Assembly: GCA_964542455.1 (NCBI GenBank) | Contig: CAZIUC010000020.1 | Location: forward strand, 1 to 64,000 | Length of the DNA: 64,000 bases | Origin: PFJX01 sp964542455 | GTDB taxonomy: Bacteria > Pseudomonadota > Gammaproteobacteria > Burkholderiales > Thiobacillaceae | Direction: 5' to 3' | Shown: in pieces, positions 9,519-15,539 of the stretch | How the letters are laid out: each line of letters starts with the position of its first letter | Numbering within the stretch: position 1 is the stretch's first letter | The notes under the pieces: model-generated | What the model saw: only the letters and a program-made list of their open reading frames with translations | What the model was told of the DNA's origin: nothing | The model's database searches: none | Translations under genes and position numbers: made by a program

Positions 9519-9983
9519 GGTGGATGGGCTTGTGATGACGCGGGAGGGAGAGGGCCATGTTAGCGCGGCAAGGTGACACGGCGTATGGCACGAAAAGCCC
9601 AGGCTGAGGTGTTGTTGCTACGCAGCATCTGATTACGGTTTTCCAGGTACTGGTAGCCGCCAGAAAAAATAAGGATAAGCGTATCCTAATATTTACAAAG
9701 TAAAGAGTTCCCACGAATGGACAGGCTTGGAGGAGCTGATACATTGCTTTTTGGAGTGCATACATCATGGAATGGCTTATCGGCTCTGTCCTCATCCTCA
9801 TCGCGTCAACCTCGACGATTGCCGCTCTGGCGATCTCGGCTGTCATCATTCTGGTGCTGGCACAGGCATTGACACTTCTCTACCGCGGTTTCGCCCGGCC
9901 GCATGAGATGACGCTCAACCACTCAGGGGATAACCTTCGCCAATCCTGAGTCTTGCTGTTCTGCCGAGCGTTGCCCAGGCGGA
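9519..9983. other. 465-bp region between hybrid kinase and rof
   Basis: AT content rises around 9660-9710. A short dyad AGGATA-AGCG-TATCCT lies at 9672-9687, a possible operator or promoter element for either flanking gene. Only the small ORF at 9767 looks at all gene-like here; a competing minus-strand frame (9849-9505) has no domain and poor composition. Confidence 0.5.
9767..9949 (+). CDS. Possible small membrane protein (60 aa), unrecognised
   Basis: The ORF begins ATG preceded by GGAG ten bases upstream. The N-terminal ~38 residues are almost wholly hydrophobic (IGSVLILIAS, then AISAVIILVLAQALTLLY), enough for one long or two short membrane helices, followed by a polar tail. No family is recognised. 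Codon use in the tail resembles non-coding sequence, so it may be fortuitous. Confidence 0.35.
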   Translation: MEWLIGSVLILIASTSTIAALAISAVIILVLAQALTLLYRGFARPHEMTLNHSGDNLRQS

Positions 9984-10226
9984 TCAGCGCTCGATTGCCG
10001 AGCGGATGTGGTCGAGGCGCACCACCTCGGTTTCTCCGCTCGGGCGCTTGATGGTCAGCCACTCGGCACCAGCGCGCGTTTCCACATCGATCGGCAGTAC
10101 TTGCTCGCAGAATTCCGAGTGGCCATCCTCGCCCAGCCAGGTGAGTTGCAGTTGCCGCCGACGCAGTACCGCGAATTCCAGGCGCTCATGGGCGGCGCAG
10201 GCGATGGGAATGTAGCCGTCCACCAT
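9984..10226 (-). CDS. rof: Rof-family Rho-binding antiterminator
   Basis: An 80-aa protein beginning MVDGYIPIACAAHERLEF. The pattern Y-x-PI-x-C-x(4)-E-x-LE and the C-terminal ETEVVRLDHIRS match the ROF family, whose E. coli member binds Rho and inhibits termination. The ATG at 10226 overlaps the sppA stop codon as TGATG, so translation is probably coupled to sppA. An in-frame TTG three bases earlier (10229) is less likely. The assignment rests on motif memory rather than a search. Confidence 0.75.
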   Translation of the reverse strand: MVDGYIPIACAAHERLEFAVLRRRQLQLTWLGEDGHSEFCEQVLPIDVETRAGAEWLTIKRPSGETEVVRLDHIRSAIER

Positions 10227-11164
10227 CAACGCACCCGGACGTTATCCTTTGCCCATGGCCGCACGGCATCGCCCATTGCGCTGCCGATGCGGCGAGCCAG
10301 ACGGTCGGCGATGCTCTCCTGAGGCGAGTAGTCGACGATATCTTCCGCCTTGACCACTTCACGCGCGACATAGTCCAGGCTCCCCAAGGCATCGGCCAAG
10401 CCCAGTTCGATACTGCGCGTGCCACTCCAGACCAGGCCACTGAACATATCCGGTGTTTCCTTCAAACGCTTGCCTCGCCCTTGGCGCACCACCTGAATGA
10501 ATTGCTGATGCACCTCGGCCAGCATGGCACGGGCATGAGCTTCCTGCCCCGGCTCCACAGGAGAGAAAGGGTCGAGGAAGCCCTTGTTCTCACCGGCGGT
10601 GAGCAAGCGACGCTCGACGCCGAGCTTCTTCATCCCCTCGGTAAAGCCGAAGCCGTCCATCAACACGCCGATGGAACCGACCAGCGAGGCCTTGTCGACG
10701 AATATCTTGTCGGCGGCGGCGGCGATGTAATAGCCGCCGGAGGCGCAGATGTCGTCCACCACCACATAGAACGGAATCGTCGGATTCTTGCCACGCAGGC
10801 GGCGGATTTCGTCGTAAACCTGCCCGGCCTGGACCGGACTGCCGCCGGGACTGTTGATGCGCAGCACCACAGCGACTGAATGCTTGTCCTCGAAAGCGGC
10901 ATTCAGCGAGGCAACCAGGGCATCGGCGGTGACACCGTCGCTGCCGCCGATTTCCCCCTTCAGGTCGATCAGCGCCGTATGCGGCCGCACGGAAGTAAAA
11001 CTCCCGTCTTCGTGGAAAACCACCAGAAGCACCACGGTAAACAACCAGATAAAGCCCAGGGACTTGAAAACCAATCCCCAGCGTCGGGTTTTTCGCTGCT
11101 CATCCAGATGCGCCAGCAACAGGCGTTCGAGCACGCCCTTTTCGGCATTGTCGTCGGTCGACAT
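10226..11164 (-). CDS. sppA: S49-family signal peptide peptidase, short form
   Basis: A 312-aa membrane-anchored serine peptidase of clan SK that clears signal peptides left in the inner membrane. A single hydrophobic segment follows a charged N terminus (WGLVFKSLGFIWLFTVVLLV). The crotonase-like core shows LRINSPGGSPVQAGQVYDEI, the nucleophile Ser in DICASGGYYIAAAADKIF, and ASLVGSIGVLMDGFG. The length fits the half-size SppA type rather than the 600-aa duplicated form. Its ATG directly follows the TGA of the Rieske gene. Confidence 0.93.
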   Translation of the reverse strand: MSTDDNAEKGVLERLLLAHLDEQRKTRRWGLVFKSLGFIWLFTVVLLVVFHEDGSFTSVRPHTALIDLKGEIGGSDGVTADALVASLNAAFEDKHSVAVVLRINSPGGSPVQAGQVYDEIRRLRGKNPTIPFYVVVDDICASGGYYIAAAADKIFVDKASLVGSIGVLMDGFGFTEGMKKLGVERRLLTAGENKGFLDPFSPVEPGQEAHARAMLAEVHQQFIQVVRQGRGKRLKETPDMFSGLVWSGTRSIELGLADALGSLDYVAREVVKAEDIVDYSPQESIADRLARRIGSAMGDAVRPWAKDNVRVR

Positions 11165-11545
11165 TCAGTTTTCCTTGATGAGAAAGATGTGCCCATCACG
11201 TTCTTCGATAGGCAGCGTCACCAGCCCCCGGCCCTCACAACGCCCACCCAGGCAGGCGCCGGAGGTGGGGTCATAAAGCGCGCCATGGGTGGCGCAGACC
11301 AAGTATAGCCGGGAGCTATCGAAGAACTCACCCGGCTGCCAATCGAGCTCCACCGGCACGTGGCCACAACGGTTCAGGTAGGCATGGGCATGGCCATGAT
11401 GGCGGATGACAAAGGCCGCTGCCCGTGTGCCATACCAATCCACTTCAAAACGAAAGCCGCCCTCCCCGTCCTTGACCGCCGTCGAGAGGCAGATCGGATC
11501 GGGATGATAGGCGTGGGCGCCAGTGTTTCCGGGAAGGGAGGACAT
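11165..11545 (-). CDS. Rieske [2Fe-2S] domain protein
   Basis: A small soluble ferredoxin-like protein of 126 aa from ATG 11545; the frame extends to a GTG at 11599 but those residues look non-conserved. Cluster ligands are visible as CGH in NRCGHVPVELDW and CATH in YLVCATHGALYD, followed by the proline-loop-like region SGACLGGRCEGRGL. In related Betaproteobacteria a gene like this sits next to sppA and the rluC/HAD pair; its partner oxygenase or reductase is not known. No clear Shine-Dalgarno is visible before 11545. Confidence 0.88.
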   Translation of the reverse strand: MSSLPGNTGAHAYHPDPICLSTAVKDGEGGFRFEVDWYGTRAAAFVIRHHGHAHAYLNRCGHVPVELDWQPGEFFDSSRLYLVCATHGALYDPTSGACLGGRCEGRGLVTLPIEERDGHIFLIKEN

Positions 11546-11599
11546 CGTCGTTGGCAGAGGAAAAGAAACGGAGGGCAATGCTATGACGCAAGGACGCAC

Positions 11600-11688
11600 G
11601 GGAACAATTCGTTACAAACAATATAAATGTTGATATAAACGATATATTCGACAACAATGGCAAATATCGTATTTTTGAGGAGACAGAA
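11600..11688. promoter_or_regulatory. AT-rich divergent promoter region between Rieske gene and HTH-REC gene
   Basis: The strip 11612-11676 is strikingly AT-rich for this genome, with repeated GATATA-type words (TTGATATAAACGATATATTCG area). A good ribosome site, GAGGAG at 11677-11682, lies six bases before ATG 11689. A similar word cluster, ATCGTTTTTGACATATATAT, recurs downstream of the regulator at about 12332, suggesting binding sites or a transferred cassette edge. Confidence 0.5.
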
Positions 11689-12282
11689 ATGACCACCAAT
11701 ACTCAGCCGGACACTCTGACCACTCGAGAGGCCGCGAAACTGCTGGGAGCCAGCGTACGCACCATTCAACTCTGGGTCGAAGGCAACCGGCTCAAGGCAT
11801 GGAAGACACCAGGCGGGCATCGCCGGGTTTTGCGCACCTCGGTGGAAGAGATGCTGGACAACCGACAGCGCGTGAGCGGCGGCGACCCGCGCAAGTACGA
11901 AGTCTTGTTGGCGGACAATGACCCCGCGCAACTCACCGCGATGGAAAAAACGCTATCCAAGCTGGGGCCGGATATACACCTGCGCCTAGCGATGGATGGC
12001 TTCGAAGCATTGATTCGGTTTGGAGAAAAGCGCCCCGACTTGCTGGTGATGGATCTGGTCACACCTGGACTTGATGGTTTTCGCCTGCTGAAAACCCTGG
12101 CGCGCGAAACTGCAACCCAGCCCATGAGGATCATCGTGTTGACCGCGTTGACCCAGGAGGAGGTGGCGGCACAGGGCGGCTTGCCGGATGGCGTCACGCT
12201 CCTGCACAAGCCGCTCCGGGTGGCGCCACTGCTGTCATTGGCCAAAACCTATTACCTGACTTGGCAGACCGGCAGTTGCTAG
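11689..12282 (+). CDS. Response regulator with MerR/excisionase-type HTH followed by REC domain
   Basis: The 197-aa protein has the DNA-binding domain first: TTREAAKLLGASVRTIQLWV then TPGGHRRV is the winged-helix signature of MerR/excisionase/BldC-type proteins. Residues about 70-190 form a receiver domain with the acidic pocket LLADNDPAQ, phospho-acceptor Asp122 in LLVMDLVTPGLDG, and conserved Lys in LLHKPLR. HTH-before-REC is the reverse of most response regulators. No histidine kinase is adjacent. The target may include its own AT-rich promoter region. Confidence 0.88.
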   Translation: MTTNTQPDTLTTREAAKLLGASVRTIQLWVEGNRLKAWKTPGGHRRVLRTSVEEMLDNRQRVSGGDPRKYEVLLADNDPAQLTAMEKTLSKLGPDIHLRLAMDGFEALIRFGEKRPDLLVMDLVTPGLDGFRLLKTLARETATQPMRIIVLTALTQEEVAAQGGLPDGVTLLHKPLRVAPLLSLAKTYYLTWQTGSC

Positions 12283-12391
12283 AAGCAAACCGGAGATTGC
12301 TCGTCGGCAGCAATAACCGTCTGAGGCGAGTATCGTTTTTGACATATATATTGATATTCCGCCCTAACCACGAGCATGAACAAAGCCTCGG

Positions 12392-12520
12392 GTGAAGAAC
12401 AAACCGCCGCAATCAATTTTTGCCCTCTACAACCAAGGACAGGCCGCCAAGTCGAACCGCGAAATCAATGAGACCCTAGATCGCCAACCAGCGGTTCGCG
12501 TCTTCCAGCCTCTCGGATAG
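12392..12520 (+). pseudogene. Short coding-like remnant (42 codons), origin unknown
   Basis: From GTG 12392 the frame reads KNKPPQSIFALYNQGQAAKS, then NREINETLDR, before running into the 3' end of the opposite-strand gene and stopping at 12520. The composition looks protein-like and unlike the surrounding spacer. It could be the truncated start of a lost gene. No family is recognised. Confidence 0.2.
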
Positions 12521-13441
12521 TGGCGGCAATTCCTGATGGCGACAGTGCACCAGGGTCACGGTCCAGCGACGCCGATCCTGTCCCAGCAAATCCGTGAAAT
12601 CGAGCAGGTTGCTGATGGAAGCATCTTCCTGAGCGCGCAGGATACCCATGCCATCGAGCCGCCTGGGTTGCCGTTCGAGTCTGACCAGTGTTTCCGGTGA
12701 TTTGAGCAGTTCTTCAAAGTATGCGGGCATGCGGTCAAGGTTCAGTCGCCGCGTGGCATCGCTCAACCCGCGCAACAATATTCCGAGTTCCTGTTCCAGC
12801 GCGGCGCGACGTTCACCTGTGCTGCCACGAAGGCGCGCCATATGGTCGTCGCGCTGTTTGTCGAGGGTGAATTTTTCCTGGCGCAAACCTTCCATGTGAC
12901 TGGCCACCCGGGCGGCCAAGCTATCAAAAATGCTCCAGGCCACCAGGGCGCGTGTCTCGGCTTCGCTGGCCGAGATGCAACTCAGCGTGTGATCGGAAAA
13001 CGAAACGGTTTGCTGCGCCACATCGCGACGCAGCATTTCGCCTTCGGTTTCCAGGCCGAAGACGCGCTTTTCATTGCGCCGCATGCCCATCAACGCATAA
13101 ATGTCACCCGTGCCGGCATCGGGGCGTAGCTGATATTCCCGCATCGCCCGGCTGAGGCATAGCGTGTGCTGGATGGCATCCTGCGAGCCGAACACGGCAT
13201 GTACGAATGGGTCGCGAACGAAGTGCTCGCGGTCCAGTTCAACCGGCCCGGGAAAAGCGGCCGCCAATTGGTCCGCATAACGCAACGCTCGGCCAAGCAC
13301 GGCGCGATAACGCCCGGGATAGCCGCCCGATTGCTTGAGGCGGGGCTCCACCAGATACACGGCGCGTTCGATTGCCTCCTGAAGACGAGGGTCATTCGAC
13401 GACTTGCGCTTACCCAGGCCCAGCCAATCCAACCAACTCAT
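12476..13441 (-). CDS. Conserved-looking protein of unknown function
   Basis: A 321-aa soluble protein beginning MSWLDWLGLGKRKSSNDPRL. No domain is recognised. Charged helical stretches (EGLRQEKFTLDKQRDDHMAR to ERRAALEQELGILLR) suggest a short coiled coil in the second half. There is no signal peptide or membrane helix. It follows the HAD phosphatase by 48 bp on the same strand. It and the HTH-REC gene separate the HAD/rluC pair from the Rieske/sppA pair. Confidence 0.75.
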   Translation of the reverse strand: MSWLDWLGLGKRKSSNDPRLQEAIERAVYLVEPRLKQSGGYPGRYRAVLGRALRYADQLAAAFPGPVELDREHFVRDPFVHAVFGSQDAIQHTLCLSRAMREYQLRPDAGTGDIYALMGMRRNEKRVFGLETEGEMLRRDVAQQTVSFSDHTLSCISASEAETRALVAWSIFDSLAARVASHMEGLRQEKFTLDKQRDDHMARLRGSTGERRAALEQELGILLRGLSDATRRLNLDRMPAYFEELLKSPETLVRLERQPRRLDGMGILRAQEDASISNLLDFTDLLGQDRRRWTVTLVHCRHQELPPLSERLEDANRWLAI

Positions 13442-13489
13442 GATTGCTCCCCGCTTTATTGATCCGCGTCGCTTAACGCGGGGGTTCGC

Positions 13490-14149
13490 TCAGGCGTTCT
13501 CGCGCAGCCAGTCAGCCAGTTCCGCGAAGCTGGCGCAGACTTTGAGCGCGCCGAGCTCGCCGAGGCCTTCGGCGGGGTGGGCGCCGTAGCCCGCCGCGAG
13601 GCTGTCGATACCGGCGTTGCGGGCCATCTCCAGGTCATGGGTGGTGTCGCCGATCATCAGGGCGCGTTCCGGTGCGATCATCAACTCGTCCAACAATTCC
13701 TCGATCATCGCCGGGTGTGGTTTCGAGAAGGTTTCATCGGCGGTGCGCGAGGCATGGAAATAAGGTTCCAGGCCGGTGTGGCTGAAGGCGCGGTCGAGAC
13801 CCCGGCGCGCCTTGCCGGTGGCCACCGCCAACTGGAAACCGTCCGCGTGGAGTTCCGCGATCAATTCACGAGCGCCTTCAAACAAAGGGATTTCATGATC
13901 CTGGCTAAGGAAGTGATGACGGTAATGGTCGGCCAGTAGCGGGTGATGTGCTTCCGACAGGTCGGGGAAGAGGTGGGCCAGCGCCTCGCGCAGGCCCAGG
14001 CCGATGACGTGACGGGCTTCTTCGCGCGTGGGGACGGGCAGGCCCATGTCCGCGCAGGCGGCCTGGATGCAGGCGGCAATCGCCCCGGCGGAGTCCATCA
14101 GGGTGCCGTCCCAATCGAAGATCAGCAGGTCAAAGCGTTTCGGTTTCAT
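13490..14149 (-). CDS. HAD-superfamily phosphatase, phosphoglycolate-phosphatase-like
   Basis: A 219-aa HAD-IA hydrolase. Motif I is LLIFDWDGTLMDS with the nucleophile Asp, followed by a helical cap; motif II threonine is in VATGKARRG; motif III and IV are KPHPAMIEEL and MIGDTTHDLEMARNAG. Family members hydrolyse small phosphoesters such as 2-phosphoglycolate; the substrate here is not determined. Its ATG lies 20 bp inside the 3' end of rluC, a close pairing often seen in Betaproteobacteria. Confidence 0.92.
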   Translation of the reverse strand: MKPKRFDLLIFDWDGTLMDSAGAIAACIQAACADMGLPVPTREEARHVIGLGLREALAHLFPDLSEAHHPLLADHYRHHFLSQDHEIPLFEGARELIAELHADGFQLAVATGKARRGLDRAFSHTGLEPYFHASRTADETFSKPHPAMIEELLDELMIAPERALMIGDTTHDLEMARNAGIDSLAAGYGAHPAEGLGELGALKVCASFAELADWLRENA

Positions 14150-15089
14150 GGTCGAGCAGGTTCAGGAAATTCTGTAGGTCGGGCGCGAGCGGCGCTTCAA
14201 TAACAAGCGCGACGCCAGTGAGGGGGTGTTTTATTTCCAGGCGAGCGGCATGCAGAAACATGCGTCGCAAGCCCCGCTTCTTCAAGGCGCGATTGACCTC
14301 CGGGCTACCATATTTGTCGTCACCGGCGATGGGGTGGCCCAGCGCGGCCAGATGCACGCGTATCTGGTGGGTGCGGCCGGTCTTCAGTTCCGCTTCGAGC
14401 AGGCTGAAATCGGCGAACCGGCGTTGCAAACGGAAGACGGTGTGGGCGCGCTGGCCGTCATCGTCCACCGCCACCCGGCGTTCGCCGTCGTCATTCAGGT
14501 AGCGCTGCAAGGGCAATTTGACGTGGCGCACCGCATCGCGCCATTGCCCGGTGGCGAGTGCCACATAAGTTTTCTTCGGCTCGCCCTCGCGCAACATGCG
14601 GTGCAATTCCACCAGCGCGGAACGTTTCAGGGCGAGCATCAGCACGCCGGAGGTTTCCCGATCGAGACGGTGCGCCAGTTCGAGAAAGCGCGCATCAGGC
14701 AGTTCCTGACGCAGTTGTTCAATGACGCCCAGGCTGATGCCGCTGCCGCCATGCACCGCCTGTCCGGCGGGCTTGTCGATCACCAGAAGCGCGTCGTCAC
14801 GGTAGATCACCCGATCGAGCAAGGACAGGACGCCAGAGACAAGCGGAGGCGTGTCGACCTTTTCCGCGACCCGTACCGGCGGAATGCGAATTTCATCGCC
14901 CTCCGCGATCTTGTATTCCGGTTTTGCGCGGTGCCCGCTGACCCGCACCTCGCCCTCACGCAACATCCGGTAAATGCGGCTTTTCGGCACGCCTTTGAGG
15001 TGCTTGACGAGAAAATTGTCGATGCGCTGTCCGGCCTGTTCCGAGCCAATAAGTACTTTAGTTACAGCAGCTTTGACGACTGATTGCAT
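14130..15089 (-). CDS. rluC: 23S rRNA pseudouridine(955/2504/2580) synthase
   Basis: RluC isomerises three uridines of 23S rRNA. From ATG 15089 the protein is 319 aa, the family size; the open frame extends upstream but into the rne promoter. An N-terminal S4 RNA-binding domain (QRIDNFLVKHLKGVPKSRIYR) precedes the RsuA/RluA catalytic domain, with the catalytic Asp in LAHRLDRETSGVLM and a later KTGRTHQIRVHLAALGHPI motif. It is divergent from rne, the same arrangement as in E. coli. Confidence 0.95.
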   Translation of the reverse strand: MQSVVKAAVTKVLIGSEQAGQRIDNFLVKHLKGVPKSRIYRMLREGEVRVSGHRAKPEYKIAEGDEIRIPPVRVAEKVDTPPLVSGVLSLLDRVIYRDDALLVIDKPAGQAVHGGSGISLGVIEQLRQELPDARFLELAHRLDRETSGVLMLALKRSALVELHRMLREGEPKKTYVALATGQWRDAVRHVKLPLQRYLNDDGERRVAVDDDGQRAHTVFRLQRRFADFSLLEAELKTGRTHQIRVHLAALGHPIAGDDKYGSPEVNRALKKRGLRRMFLHAARLEIKHPLTGVALVIEAPLAPDLQNFLNLLDHETETL

Positions 15090-15100
15090 TACCGTATACT
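15073..15100 (+). promoter_or_regulatory. Sigma-70-type promoter of rne
   Basis: TTGACG at 15073-15078 and TATACT at 15095-15100 are separated by 16 bp, close to consensus on both boxes. The promoter overlaps the start codon of rluC on the other strand. Transcription would begin near 15107, giving a leader of about 430 nt before rne. Confidence 0.8.
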
Positions 15101-15106
15101 CCCGCT

Positions 15107-15539
15107 GCCCAAAAAGCGTGCACCAGGGGCGTTGAAGATCCTGCCCAAGCACCGCCAAGGGGCGCCGGTTGTCTCGCTCACCGGCAGAAAGCCCGCAGGA
15201 ATTACTGGAACCGTTCCCCCTCCAAGTGTGCCAAGTCCGCGCTGTCTAGCGCGCCAAGTCACCAAGAGGCCGAATGCTTCCCGAGGTCCGCGAGCCCGAA
15301 AAAAGTGGCGATGGTAACGCAATTTTTCTGCGCGACCCGTACCCGGATGATCTCCCGGTCGGCCTTGGTTGATACCTGAACCCAGCCGGCTGGATGAATT
15401 AGCGATAGACCTGCAACCAATGCACCAGCCGCTCAGCGACAAAAGACAAGACGCCTGATCTCCTGCCCTGCATCGCCCCGTGAAAATCTCACGCGGCATG
15501 GGTTTGTCACCCGGGGCGCGAGGAGCGCTGGGGTAAAAC
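15107..15539 (+). other. Long 5' leader of rne
   Basis: About 430 nt lie between the predicted promoter and the rne start, with no convincing ORF. In E. coli the rne mRNA has a ~360-nt leader through which RNase E cuts and controls its own message; the same logic is likely here by length and position, not by visible sequence identity. A ribosome site before ATG 15540 (GCGAGGAGCGCTGGGGTAAAAC) is present. Confidence 0.6.

Noticed and set aside
9886..9902. TTCGCCCGGCC near 9890 resembling the CRISPR repeat 5' half
   Set aside because: Only about 11 bp match, with no tail or stem; expected by chance in GC-rich DNA.
12376..12471. 31-codon ORF starting at ATG 12376
   Set aside because: Short, out of frame with the more protein-like reading at 12392, and without a ribosome site.
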